Assembly (NCBI RefSeq): GCF_009690905.1 | Contig: NZ_VOSW01000041.1 | Span: 21,021 to 85,020, forward strand | Direction of reading: 5' to 3' | Source: Paraburkholderia madseniana | Lineage (GTDB): Bacteria > Pseudomonadota > Gammaproteobacteria > Burkholderiales > Burkholderiaceae | DNA length: 64,000 bases | Part shown: one piece after another, positions 34,701 through 42,852 of the stretch | Position numbering within the stretch: the stretch's first letter is position 1 | How the letters are laid out: each line of letters opens with the position of its first letter | Position numbers and translations under genes: made by a program | The notes under the pieces: generated by a model | Databases searched by the model: none | The model's input: the letters and a program-made list of their open reading frames with translations, nothing else | What the model was told of the DNA's origin: nothing

Positions 34701-35480
34701 GTGCTCCTCGTCAATGCGGCGACCCGCTGACGCTTCATAGCGGATCGTCTGATACGCGGTGCTTTGCGGCTTGTGTGCGCCGATGGAGTCACACAGCACC
34801 AGGCGGTGCCGCCCGTCGCTGTGAGTGAACCAGAAATAAATACCCCATTCTTGCCAGAGCCTGCAGATAAACGCGAAATCGCTTTCCCAGTTCTGCCTCT
34901 GGATATCGCGCTTCGGATACTTTTCGATCAAGTGTTTTTCGACCGGGAACGCATAGGCGCCGAGCACTGCGTCGCTGATCTCAATCACCGTCATGTTCTG
35001 GAAAAGGCGGCAGTCCTGATTGAGCGTCGCCAGATGCAACCACGGGCGCAACGTCAGCGAGTAGACGATCGAGCGGCCCTCTTCACGCAGAATGCGCGCT
35101 TCAGTGACCAGTCCGGTAATCTCGCGGGTGCTCGCGCCGATGTTTGCGGCACTCGTGCCGCCTGCCGTGCCGGGGATAAAATGGCCGTTGCCTTCGAGTT
35201 CGATCAGGCACGTCACTTCGGTGCCAGGCAACCTGTCGAGTTCGATATTTGCGGCTTCGCTGGGAGAAAACGCCAGCGAGTCAGGTGTCTTGAGTTCCAG
35301 CGTGTATTCGAACAGTTCGCCAAGCGTCTCGGTGCCGCTCAGACGAACAGGAGTGAGGACTGGAAGACAGTCAAAGCCATAAGTGGGAAGCGCTGCGCCG
35401 GACACTGCCAGCGTGTGGGACTGGACGGGGTTGAACATGACGGATGGGTTTAGAACAGACGCGCATAGGCGTCGCGTCAT
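31596..35480 (-). CDS. vgrG: T6SS VgrG spike with C-terminal metallopeptidase-like effector domain
   Basis: 1294 residues, far longer than the usual 650-900. N-terminal gp27-like part (GETLGELFEYTLELKTP-like strand near residue 55; RHRLVLCDSIGAHKPQ). The gp5 OB-fold near residue 440 reads WTDAYGRVKVQFHWDR and VGQEVIVDHLRGDPDMPIVT. Heptad-like Gln/Ala-rich helix ~630-690, DUF2345 ~700-810, then a transthyretin-like linker at ~850-910 (HDTGFALPNQPYRIVLDDG). The C-terminal ~330 residues form a unique domain with YHESRHCQQYFWMF; H1130-E1131 and H1134 make an HExxH zinc motif. Start 35480 has GGGAGAG ahead; ATG 35438 is the alternative. No other T6SS genes are present, so it is an orphan vgrG. Confidence 0.9.
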   Translation of the reverse strand: MTRRLCASVLNPSVMFNPVQSHTLAVSGAALPTYGFDCLPVLTPVRLSGTETLGELFEYTLELKTPDSLAFSPSEAANIELDRLPGTEVTCLIELEGNGHFIPGTAGGTSAANIGASTREITGLVTEARILREEGRSIVYSLTLRPWLHLATLNQDCRLFQNMTVIEISDAVLGAYAFPVEKHLIEKYPKRDIQRQNWESDFAFICRLWQEWGIYFWFTHSDGRHRLVLCDSIGAHKPQSTAYQTIRYEASAGRRIDEEHIHALVVSSALTTGTITRVDYDYTWPRANLQAKRQDPRDTEFANQEHYSWGDYAQPQAGATGLSGDHNRPEQEADFLSLVRVQALRCQGLRASGTGYLRGLVTGQTFRLTHYPQTDANREYLVVSSTLEIENVGEETQPHGVVNGGRRYRCVTHFVVQPTSEVFRSLRTIPKPRVHGPETAVVTGPSDREIWTDAYGRVKVQFHWDRVGRSDERSSCWLRVSSPWQGSEFGATHLPRVGQEVIVDHLRGDPDMPIVTGRVSNGFRMPAWKLPDNQALSGFRSREINGSRANYLVMDDTEGKIQTQLSSDHAFSQLNLGYLTRISGNKGRQDPRGEGFELRTDGDGVARAARGMLITTEARSNAQSHAKDMGETEQRLTQARDLHESLTGLAQQHEAQQADSDQSEVTKAIEAQNDAIRGRAKTDDNTSPEFAEPHLTLASPAGIQTTSAGSTHIASDEHLALTTGDHIGIAAGKSLFATIREGCSIFTYKLGMRLIAAAGKVRIEAQSDRVEIIAKRAVEIIGTTDWIILKAKKGVRLNGGSTELEIGAQGIRGYTDSQFLIHAASHATNSPQVRPVRTKVRPENPRKLVAHYILVEHDTGFALPNQPYRIVLDDGRTMQGTTNAFGETRLVTSNELAFSTVEIFAASEPDTVIAFSGGVVMRDADRPFAGTVANPEKRSTKVAGKATSTPELGPTTEDKPPAFASCDPMNFGLRSHHFVNGASETDTPAGIPMRRRVEYSVTKIYTAAIKSTLKGIDWSGIRFPLSFRSVKAIQDTVQQQLHDALGSGPFGLPRGNAIGKESGSAMPTVVIVDAIRAKKYNMRLDVSASFLGPDWSIGVNESEIAQIIALTDKRKELDDRLGAFADTLYHESRHCQQYFWMFSLLQHFPDDYRDLPNIQNVYASHMSPFAFQAAGSTPLPEDARVHMGLHRMLVFHYYWLITHMQDTAGGEYLKREVPLAEKKACDLLKVTPEIAQKMARFETGYRSQLHEEDAYACAEVVQAYWQNPDDPLVRNPGTCTADYEAALRTIGARS

Positions 35481-35919
35481 ACTGTTTTCTCTCCCGGGCG
35501 AATTATCGGCCGGCCGTTTTTTCTGAACGCTTACACCTTGTCTCTTGATATCTCGCCCGACTGTAGGATCGGGAACTGCGCCTCACTGCGGGAAATATCA
35601 GACTCCCTGAGCCCGCGCTTAATTATTGAAGATATGGGGGTGACCGGAAAGAGGGCAATGTGAAGATTTGAAAAGGTCGAATAAAGAGATATGCAATTCG
35701 CACGTCGAACTAATGAAGCCGCGATTCGAAGCAGAATTCTCCAGCTTGTTGGCACGCCTCGATCTCTCGCTACTTGAAACTGTGCCTTTCTCAAATCAGC
35801 CAGATTCTGAACGGATTCTTAGTGTTGGTCCGGCGAACGGCACAGGCTACGCGACGCTGAGGTTCGGCGAGGGCGCAGCGGACTGACGCCGATGGCAAGT
35901 GATCTTGCTTCGGCGTCGG
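35481..35919. other. A/T-richer region between vgrG and fic
   Basis: About 440 bases of lower GC content holding the vgrG promoter. Two open frames (minus 35531-35794; plus 35668-35886, ending RILSVGPANGTGYATLRFGE) look weak; the plus one could be a small orphan gene but has no ribosome site. Composition suggests acquired DNA. Confidence 0.35.
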
Positions 35920-37458
35920 CTAACGGTTGTTCTCGTCTGAAAATGCTTCGGCAATCGCCTGCACGATTTGCGCACTCAACTCTGGCCGCTCGTCAAACAG
36001 CGGATAGCGCTTGCGCAGTGTGTTCGACACGCTGTTGTCATTCTGCCGGACGCTTCGAATGATGCCGTCCAGATCGTTGTCTGGCGCTTCGAGAAATTCC
36101 TTGATGGCGCGCCGTGCTGAGTCGTTGGCGTGCAGAAAGCGCGCTTCGGTGCGCATTTCATGCGTTAGTGTCATGTCGATCACGTCAGCAAGATAGATGA
36201 CGTGCGCGGTCAGATCTGGATAGCGCCAGGCGGGCAGTGCGTCGTCATAGGCGCGGAAGTGCAGGTTGTATTCGACACCGTCGTCCGCGATCTCGGTCTT
36301 GCCGAACGTGTACTGGTCGGCATAGTGATTCATCAACGGGCGCGAAAAGCGTTCGAGCACTTTGTCGTAAGCGGCGCGATCGCGCGTGCTGTGGGTGATC
36401 GTGGCGGATACCGGCAAGATAATTGGCGCAGGCACCGCGCCGTCGCGACGCAGGATGTCGTTGATCAGGAAGCGCGAAATGCGGCCGTTACCGTCAGCCA
36501 TTGGGTGCACATAGACGAAGCCGAACGATGCCGCGGCAGCACGCACGATAGACGCGCCCCCTTCGGTCCGTTCCAGAAAGCGGCTGAGTCCTGCCAGCAT
36601 CGTTTCGATGTGTTCCCAATGCGGCGCGATATAGTCGACCACCGGTTGATAACGTGCGATGTGTCCCACGTACACCGGGGAGCGGCGGATGCCGTAACGC
36701 AGGGCTGATTGCCCGAGGATGCCGCGTTGTAAGACGTCGAGCGTTTCAGCGTTGAACGGATTCGCATGCTGTCCGCATTCGCTTTCCATGACCGCGGCAA
36801 AGCGGCGGATTCGATCCTCTTTGTCCTGCTCGTGTTCGATCAGAAAGCTCGCGCGGCTCTCTTTGACCGTCAGCCAGACGGCGCTGCGCATGATCAGATC
36901 GATGCCATAGTCCGCTTCCAGTTCGGCAAGCGGTGCGGCAAGGTTATAAGCTTCGGCGCGCTGAACCGCTTCGACACGTCGAATCACCGGGCAGAAGTCC
37001 CGATTGCCCGGCAGGTTGTCGCGCACACGCCAACGCGAGTTGTTGACCGGGGTGCCTACGATGAAGTCCTCGGGATTCAGTGCATCGACATAGTTTCCCC
37101 GGGAGATGCCCGGCACGTCCAACGGCGCCGGCATCAGCCATTCATAGAAGAAGCAGGCGCGGCGAGCGTACGCGCCAGTGGGCTCGCGGGCGATCCATGC
37201 CTCTAACTCATGGCGTACCGGCTGCAGTGCATAAAGCCGAGCGAGGAATTCCAGATGGATGCCCTCGTGCCGGAAGGCGAAAGTCAGGTTATCGGTCAGG
37301 CTGGCGGCCGGGCGATAGGGTTCGGGGTAGACCTCCCGGCGGATGTCGCCGTCGGTGGACGTGGAGCGAATCCGTCCGATTTCGCTTTGTACGGCGAACG
37401 GGTGAACCGGTACGACGCCGTACGTATTGGATAGCCATTGATAACCGATCTGCGGCAT
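35920..37458 (-). CDS. Fic domain protein (AMPylator-like)
   Basis: 512 residues. Fic core motif HPMADGNGRISRF at residues 318-330 (HxFx[DE]GNGRxxR with Met in place of Phe). An N-terminal helix carries SFLIEHE at 204-210, resembling the [ST]xxxE[GN] inhibitory motif of self-inhibited class II Fic proteins, but the last residue is His rather than Gly/Asn. Fic enzymes transfer AMP or related groups to protein hydroxyls. Long flanking domains are typical of chromosomal Fic regulators. A repeat array lies directly upstream. No antitoxin gene is adjacent, which fits intramolecular inhibition. Confidence 0.9.
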   Translation of the reverse strand: MPQIGYQWLSNTYGVVPVHPFAVQSEIGRIRSTSTDGDIRREVYPEPYRPAASLTDNLTFAFRHEGIHLEFLARLYALQPVRHELEAWIAREPTGAYARRACFFYEWLMPAPLDVPGISRGNYVDALNPEDFIVGTPVNNSRWRVRDNLPGNRDFCPVIRRVEAVQRAEAYNLAAPLAELEADYGIDLIMRSAVWLTVKESRASFLIEHEQDKEDRIRRFAAVMESECGQHANPFNAETLDVLQRGILGQSALRYGIRRSPVYVGHIARYQPVVDYIAPHWEHIETMLAGLSRFLERTEGGASIVRAAAASFGFVYVHPMADGNGRISRFLINDILRRDGAVPAPIILPVSATITHSTRDRAAYDKVLERFSRPLMNHYADQYTFGKTEIADDGVEYNLHFRAYDDALPAWRYPDLTAHVIYLADVIDMTLTHEMRTEARFLHANDSARRAIKEFLEAPDNDLDGIIRSVRQNDNSVSNTLRKRYPLFDERPELSAQIVQAIAEAFSDENNR

Positions 37459-37511
37459 GATTTTCGATCCGGGGTGGCTGGGGCGCGGGCGAGGGCGCGC
37501 TGTTTCGCTCA

Positions 37512-37648
37512 GTTTCGATTATTCGACTCTCAAAACGATTACAAAACGCCTGTTTTCTAAAAAAACGATTATACGGCGTCTGCACATCGTTTCGATTACT
37601 CGGCCCTCAAAACGATTACAAAACGCCTGTTTTTCAAAAAAACGATTA
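37512..37648. repeat. Tandem 60-bp repeats with six CGATTA boxes upstream of fic
   Basis: Two direct copies (37512-37571 and 37589-37648, period 77) of a 60-base unit: GTTTCGATTAnTCG, nnCTCAAAACGATTACAAAA, CGCCTGTTTT, then AAAAAACGATTA. They differ at only a few positions. Each has three CGATTA hexamers in the same orientation. A/T-rich and lying 54-190 bases upstream of the fic start, so a regulator array or promoter is likely. Confidence 0.8.
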
Positions 37649-37672
37649 CTTTTCCTTCTCGAGGCCGCTGAT

Positions 37673-38506
37673 TCAGGTCCCGGACAGCGCCATCCACCCG
37701 AACCGCCGCGACAACCTCAGCGTCGCGGCTCGCAAAGTATGCGCGGGACCGCCCGTGAGCTCGCTATCGAAGCTGCCGCTCGGCCCCATCACCGCGAGCA
37801 CCAGACAGATGCTGCCGGTATGGTCCAACACCGGCGCAGCCAAGGTGTTGATACCCGGCACAGGCCGGCTTAACGCGGTATCGATGCCATCCGCGCGTAT
37901 TTGCGCGAGCCGCTGCGCATAGGCCTTTGTCTCCCCCGCCTCAGCCCCCGCCAGCCGCAAATGATCCTGCGCCAGCAGCCCATGACGCACGTCGTCCGCG
38001 ACATAAGCAGCAAACACACGCCCAATCGCCGTATTCACCAGCGACATCACCGTGCCGACCCGCAAGCTCACATGCAGCGGCCGCGCGGACTCTTCCAGTC
38101 GCACGACGGTCGGCCCGAGCGGCCCAAGCACCGCCATCGCGACACTCATTCCCGTCGATACCGCCAGTTCGACCACTTCCGGCTCGGCTTCCCGCGTCGG
38201 CGACAAACGCTGCAAGCCGATCAGCCCCAGTTCAAGCGCTAAAGGCCCGGCTTCGAAACAACCCGCAGCATCGCGGTTCAGCAAACCTATCTTGAGCAGA
38301 CTTACCAGATGCGGAAACGCTTTGGCCGGGGGCATGCCCGCAGCGGCCGCAAGATCGCGCAAGCTCAACGGCCGCGCAGCAGCAACCAGCGCACCAAGTA
38401 ATTCGCCCGTGCTATCGAGCGACTGGATACCGCGCTGCGGTTTCGCATCGGCGGAAGTGGCAGAAGCGCCGGAGGCAGCGTAAGAGGTGTCGAGAGAGTC
38501 GGTCAC
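37673..38506 (-). CDS. IclR-family regulator 2
   Basis: 277 residues. Winged-helix N-terminus GELLGALVAAARPLSLRDLA then AAAGMPPAKAFPHLVSLLKI GLL, and an IclR effector domain (LHVSLRVGTVMSLVNTAIGR VFAAY; ALSRPVPGINTLAAPVLDHT). The start overlaps the previous gene by four bases (38503-38506), and the two proteins are homologous throughout, so they arose by tandem duplication. They probably act together, perhaps as heteromers, on the divergent catabolic operon. Confidence 0.93.
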   Translation of the reverse strand: MTDSLDTSYAASGASATSADAKPQRGIQSLDSTGELLGALVAAARPLSLRDLAAAAGMPPAKAFPHLVSLLKIGLLNRDAAGCFEAGPLALELGLIGLQRLSPTREAEPEVVELAVSTGMSVAMAVLGPLGPTVVRLEESARPLHVSLRVGTVMSLVNTAIGRVFAAYVADDVRHGLLAQDHLRLAGAEAGETKAYAQRLAQIRADGIDTALSRPVPGINTLAAPVLDHTGSICLVLAVMGPSGSFDSELTGGPAHTLRAATLRLSRRFGWMALSGT

Positions 38507-39360
38507 GATGCTGAAGAAGCCAACAAGGAAGGCGCTGCCGCAAGTTCAGCACTGATGTCATGAGCCGCAGCAAGCAGCGCGCGAGCCGTCGGGCCATCGG
38601 CGGCAACGTCGATCGCGCCCGTCGAGCCGATCACGGTCAGCGCGAGGCACAAGCGGCCGTCCGCATCGAGCACCGGTGCGCTCAAACTGCTGATACCTGG
38701 ACTCGGCGCATCGACGCTGCATTCCAATCTGCGTGCGCGGATAGCATCTAAAGCCGCTTCGAACGTGGCACGTTCATCAGGCGGCGTCATCGCGCTACTC
38801 GCAGCACCCGACTGATTCGCCCACATCCCCGCCAACGCCTCGCGTGGCAGAAAAGCGCAAAACACGCGACCCGTCGACGTCGCCGGCAGCGACATCACCG
38901 TGCCCACATGCAGATTCACATGCAACGGAAATCCCACGTGCTCATAGCGGACGATGGTCGGCCCTTGCGGCCCGGCAATACAGATCGCGACGCTGAACCC
39001 GATCGTTTCGGCCAAAGCCACGACGCGCGGCACGGCGGCGCGAAACGCCGGCTGGTTCTCCAGATGCATCAAACCCAGCCGCAACGACAGCGGACCCGGT
39101 TCATAACGGCCCGACAATTCGTCGCGTTTGATCAGACCTAAGCGGCTCAAGCTCACCAGATAAGCGTGCGCTTGCCCCGGCGCGATCTGCGCGGCGGTGG
39201 CGAGATCGGACAAAGCCAGCGGGCTGCGCGCCTGCGCGAGCGCCAGCAACACGCGGCCGCCTACTTCAACGCTTTGAATCCCGCGCTGCGTTTTGCCGCC
39301 ATCCGCCGTCTCGTTGCCGCCTGAGCCTTTGCCGGTGGCCGATTTCGCTGCTTTGCTCAC
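38503..39360 (-). CDS. IclR-family regulator 1
   Basis: 285 residues. HTH region GRVLLALAQARSPLALSDLA then TAAQIAPGQAHAYLVSLSRL GLI. Effector domain has FPLHVNLHVGTVMSLPATST GRVFCAF and VDAPSPGISSLSAPVLDADG. Transcribed away from the MBL-fold/monooxygenase operon; a perfect inverted repeat and a good promoter lie in the 285-base gap. The usual role is effector-responsive control of an aromatic-compound pathway. Confidence 0.94.
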   Translation of the reverse strand: MSKAAKSATGKGSGGNETADGGKTQRGIQSVEVGGRVLLALAQARSPLALSDLATAAQIAPGQAHAYLVSLSRLGLIKRDELSGRYEPGPLSLRLGLMHLENQPAFRAAVPRVVALAETIGFSVAICIAGPQGPTIVRYEHVGFPLHVNLHVGTVMSLPATSTGRVFCAFLPREALAGMWANQSGAASSAMTPPDERATFEAALDAIRARRLECSVDAPSPGISSLSAPVLDADGRLCLALTVIGSTGAIDVAADGPTARALLAAAHDISAELAAAPSLLASSAS

Positions 39361-39456
39361 GCCCGCGCTCGTCCGTAAAAAGGGTCCATGTTAGCCGAAG
39401 CCCCGCGCGAAAGCCGCGCCTTCCTGTCCTTATCTTAGGCTGCCAGGGATTTGCGT

Positions 39457-39505
39457 ATAGCGATACATTTCGCTATTGACAAATAAACCGGCCCGGCCAT
39501 AAGAT
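39457..39505 (+). promoter_or_regulatory. IclR operator and promoter of the catabolic operon
   Basis: Operator ATAGCGA (39457-39463), six bases, TCGCTAT (39470-39476): a perfect 7-base inverted repeat. It ends on a -35 box TTGACA (39476-39481), with -10 TAAGAT at 39500-39505 and an 18-base spacer. Placement just upstream of -35 fits activation; partial overlap also allows repression. Confidence 0.7.
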
Positions 39506-39645
39506 GCATTCACCCCGACATACCGGTGCAGTCACAGAGTCAAAACGGGGCGAGACAAGCCTCCAATACCGTCAGCCCGCGCCTCTGAAATCCGAACGCG
39601 CAGCCGGCCGTCTCGCCTCACGTCCAACATTTGAGGGAGACAAGC

Positions 39646-40605
39646 ATGGCAAAGGCATTCGCATCCCAGGCCGACCTGGAAGTCAAGAAAGTCACGTGGA
39701 CCAAGCTATCCGAGAACGCCTACGCGTACACCGCTGAAGGCGATCCGAACTCGGGCGTGATCATCGGCGACGACGGCGTGCTGATCGTCGACACCACCGC
39801 CACGCCGGCCATGGCGCAAGACCTCATCGCGAAGATTCGCAGCGTCACCGACAAGCCGATCAAATACGTCGTGCTGTCGCACTACCACGCCGTGCGCGTG
39901 CTCGGCGCGTCGGCGTATTTCGAAGAAGGCGCGCAACAGGTGATCGCGAGCCGCGGCACGTACGAGATGATCGTCGAGCGCGGCGAGCAGGACATGAAGT
40001 CGGAAATCGAGCGCTTCCCGCGTCTCTTCGCCGGTGTCGAAACGGTGCCGGGCCTGACGTGGCCGACGCTCGTGTTCGAAAAAGAAATGACGCTGTTCCT
40101 CGGCAAGCTCGAAGTGCGTATCGCGCATCTGGGCGCGGGTCACACGAAGGGCGATACGGTGGTGTGGCTCCCGTCGCAGAAGGTGCTGTTCTCCGGCGAC
40201 CTGGTCGAATACGACGCAGCCTGCTATTGCGGCGATGCTCAACTCGAACAATGGCCGGCCACGCTCGAAGCGCTGCGCGCGCTGAAGGCGGAAAAGCTGG
40301 TGCCGGGTCGCGGTCCTGCATTGACCACGCCGGAAGACGTCAACAAAGGCCTCGACTACACGAAGGACTTCGTCACTACGCTGTTGCAGCAGGGCCGCGA
40401 AGCCGTCGAACAGAAGCTCGATCTGAAGGCCGCGATGGCGCACACGCGCAAGGCAATGGATCCGAAGTTCGGCCATGTGTTCATCTACGAACACTGCCTG
40501 CCGTTCGACGTCTCGCGGGCTTTCGATGAAGCGAGCGGCATCACGCATCCGCGCATCTGGACCGCGCAACGCGACAAAGAAATGTGGGACGCGCTGCAAG
40601 CCTGA
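39646..40605 (+). CDS. Metallo-beta-lactamase-fold protein with degenerate metal motif
   Basis: 319 residues from ATG 39646 (GGGAGA ahead). MBL fold: GVIIGDDGVLIVDTTATPAM, HLGAGHTKGDTVVWLPSQKV then LFSGDLVEYD. The canonical HxHxDH loop reads SHYHAVRVLGAS: H79 and H81 are kept but Asp83 and His84 are replaced by Val-Arg. One metal site is therefore likely lost. First gene of the operon with the FAD monooxygenase. A hydrolase or lactonase step on the ring-derived product would be expected from context, but the altered site makes catalysis uncertain. Confidence 0.88.
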   Translation: MAKAFASQADLEVKKVTWTKLSENAYAYTAEGDPNSGVIIGDDGVLIVDTTATPAMAQDLIAKIRSVTDKPIKYVVLSHYHAVRVLGASAYFEEGAQQVIASRGTYEMIVERGEQDMKSEIERFPRLFAGVETVPGLTWPTLVFEKEMTLFLGKLEVRIAHLGAGHTKGDTVVWLPSQKVLFSGDLVEYDAACYCGDAQLEQWPATLEALRALKAEKLVPGRGPALTTPEDVNKGLDYTKDFVTTLLQQGREAVEQKLDLKAAMAHTRKAMDPKFGHVFIYEHCLPFDVSRAFDEASGITHPRIWTAQRDKEMWDALQA

Positions 40606-40668
40606 TAACAGCATCGAAACGCCGGAAAGCGTCAAGCAGAGCAGAGCGGAGAAGGACGGAGACACAAG

Positions 40669-42378
40669 ATGAGCATCAACTACCAGACGCTGTCGTTCGA
40701 CTATAAGCCGTGCCGGGAGCAGGCCGGGCAGGGCGATGCGGAACAGGTGGCCTATCCCGTGATCGTGGTCGGCGCGGGGCCGGTGGGCCTCGCTACCGCG
40801 ATCGATATCGCGCAACAGGGCGTGCCGGTTGTGCTGGTCGACGACGATTGTTCGTTGTCCACCGGTTCGCGAGCGATCTGCTTCTCGAAGCGCTCGCTCG
40901 ATATTTTCGACCGGCTCGGCTGCGGGCAGCGCATGGTGGACAAGGGCATCAGTTGGAATGTCGGCAAGGTGTTCCTGAAAGATGAACTGGTGTACACGTT
41001 CAATCTGCAACCTGAAGCGGGCCACAACCGGCCCGCATTCATCAACCTGCAGCAGTACTACGTCGAAGGCTTCCTGCTCGAACGCGCGCAGGAGATGCCG
41101 AATCTCGAGATCCGCTGGAAGAGCAAAGTGGTCGGCGTGCAGCAGAGCGGCACGACTGGCACTGCGCAAGCCAGCGTGACGCTGACCGTCGATACACCGA
41201 ACGGTCAGTACCCGTTACGCGGCCGCTATGTGGTGGCCGCCGACGGCTCGCGCAGTCTGATGCGCAATCTGATGGGACTCGACAGCCACGGCGTCACGTT
41301 CAAAGATCGCTTCCTGATCGCGGACGTGAAGATGGAAGCAGAGTTTCCGACTGAGCGTTGGTTCTGGTTCGATCCGCCGTTCCATCCGAATCAATCGGTG
41401 CTGTTGCATCGTCAGCCGGATAACGTGTGGCGGATCGATTTCCAGTTGGGCTGGGACGCCGATCCGGTGCTGGAAAAAACGCCGGAACGCGTGATCCCGC
41501 GCGTGCGTGCGTTGCTTGGACCGGAGGCGAAGTTCGAGCTGGAATGGGTCAGCGTCTATACGTTTTCGTGTTTGCGCATGGACCGTTTCCGGCACGGCAA
41601 CGTGTTGTTCGCGGGCGATTCCGCGCATGGCGTGTCGCCGTTCGGCGCACGTGGCGCGAATAGCGGCGTGCAGGACGCGGAAAACCTCGCATGGAAACTG
41701 ACGATGGTGCTCGAAGGCAAGGCCTCCGACGCGTTGCTCGATACGTATGCAAGCGAGCGCGAATTCGCCGCTGATGAAAACATCCGCAACTCCACCCGCT
41801 CGACCGATTTCATCACGCCGAAGAGTCCGGTTAGCCGGGTGTTCCGCGATGCTGTGCTGAAGCTCGCGCGGCATCACCCGTTTGCGCGGCAGTTGACGAA
41901 TAGCGGCCGCCTGTCGGTGCCGGCGGTGTTGCGTGATTCACCGCTGAACACAGCGGACAGTGACAGCTTTGAAGGTCTAATGGTGCCGGGGGCATCGTGT
42001 GTCGATGCGCCGGTTCATGCCGCCGGGCAACCGGCATGGCTGTTACAGCAACTCGGTCAGCAGTTCACGGGCGTATTGTTCTGCGGCTCGGAAGGTATCG
42101 ATCAGGCGACGCAAGCTGCGTTGGATGCATTGCGAAGCGGGCCGATTCCGCTGAAGCTCGTTGTGGTCGCAAGTGGCGATGCGCAGATCGATGCGGCTTT
42201 GGGTGCAAAGGTTGTGCACGACGTCGACGGTCTTGCAGCCGCTCGTTACGACGGCAAACCCGGCACGTTCTATTTGATCCGGCCGGACCAGCATGTGTGC
42301 GCGCGTCGTCGGCAACTCGACGCGAGCTTTGTGGAAGGTGCGTTGAAGCGAGCGTTGTGCGTTGAGGGCACGGCCTGA
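40669..42378 (+). CDS. FAD-dependent aromatic monooxygenase (MhpA-like)
   Basis: 569-residue class A flavin hydroxylase. Rossmann motif VVGAGPVGLATAIDIAQQGV, DG motif VAADGSRSLMRNLMGLD and GD motif VLFAGDSAHGVSPFGARGAN are all present. The C-terminal ~170 residues are the thioredoxin-like domain of phenol/MhpA hydroxylases (FYLIRPDQHVCARRR near the end). It probably hydroxylates a phenolic acid; the exact substrate is unknown. It starts 63 bases after the MBL gene and is followed by DUF2783 and a transporter. Confidence 0.93.
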   Translation: MSINYQTLSFDYKPCREQAGQGDAEQVAYPVIVVGAGPVGLATAIDIAQQGVPVVLVDDDCSLSTGSRAICFSKRSLDIFDRLGCGQRMVDKGISWNVGKVFLKDELVYTFNLQPEAGHNRPAFINLQQYYVEGFLLERAQEMPNLEIRWKSKVVGVQQSGTTGTAQASVTLTVDTPNGQYPLRGRYVVAADGSRSLMRNLMGLDSHGVTFKDRFLIADVKMEAEFPTERWFWFDPPFHPNQSVLLHRQPDNVWRIDFQLGWDADPVLEKTPERVIPRVRALLGPEAKFELEWVSVYTFSCLRMDRFRHGNVLFAGDSAHGVSPFGARGANSGVQDAENLAWKLTMVLEGKASDALLDTYASEREFAADENIRNSTRSTDFITPKSPVSRVFRDAVLKLARHHPFARQLTNSGRLSVPAVLRDSPLNTADSDSFEGLMVPGASCVDAPVHAAGQPAWLLQQLGQQFTGVLFCGSEGIDQATQAALDALRSGPIPLKLVVVASGDAQIDAALGAKVVHDVDGLAAARYDGKPGTFYLIRPDQHVCARRRQLDASFVEGALKRALCVEGTA

Positions 42379-42428
42379 AGGTAGGGCAAACGCAGCACAT
42401 CGGCAAAAGAAAATAGCAGGAGACAGTG

Positions 42429-42665
42429 ATGGCATTAAACACGCAACCCAATCTCGCCCGCCCCGACGATTTCTACGAGGCACTGATCGACATGCATCGC
42501 GATCTGGACGATGCGCAAAGTCAGTCAGCCAACGCGCAACTGATCCTGTTGCTCGCCAATCATATTGGCGATCACGCGACGCTGCTCGAAGCGATGCGGC
42601 ATGCACGTGAAGGCGTGACCGATGCTTCGGGGCAAGGTGCGCAGACGCGTTCGCTGGCTGCCTGA
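42429..42665 (+). CDS. DUF2783 small protein
   Basis: 78 residues from ATG 42429, with AGGAGA ahead (a GTG three bases earlier is possible). Core DDFYEALIDMHRDLDDAQSQ followed by SANAQLILLLANHIGDHATL LEAMRHA is the DUF2783 pattern, a family regularly found beside FAD monooxygenases in Burkholderiales. Acidic and helical; probably a partner or stabiliser of the hydroxylase. Confidence 0.85.
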   Translation: MALNTQPNLARPDDFYEALIDMHRDLDDAQSQSANAQLILLLANHIGDHATLLEAMRHAREGVTDASGQGAQTRSLAA

Positions 42666-42852
42666 ACACGCGGCGCGGCGAGTAGTAACGATAAAACGCT
42701 GCACGCGCGTGGCCGTTCGAGCCACGCGCAATCCACCACGGCGCGCGGCGCATCGATACCGCCGCATGCCGTTCCAGTAGAAAACCGAAACGCGGCGCAT
42801 CAAGACGCCGGACCCAGCGGGTCCGTTGGACCCTCACGTTTGGAGATGACCC

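Noticed and set aside
29625..35480. A full T6SS structural cluster was looked for around vgrG
   Set aside because: No tss genes, Hcp, PAAR or Tap-like adaptor found within the window; this is an orphan vgrG island.
35531..35886. Overlapping small open frames on both strands between vgrG and fic
   Set aside because: No ribosome sites and no recognisable protein character; cannot decide for either.
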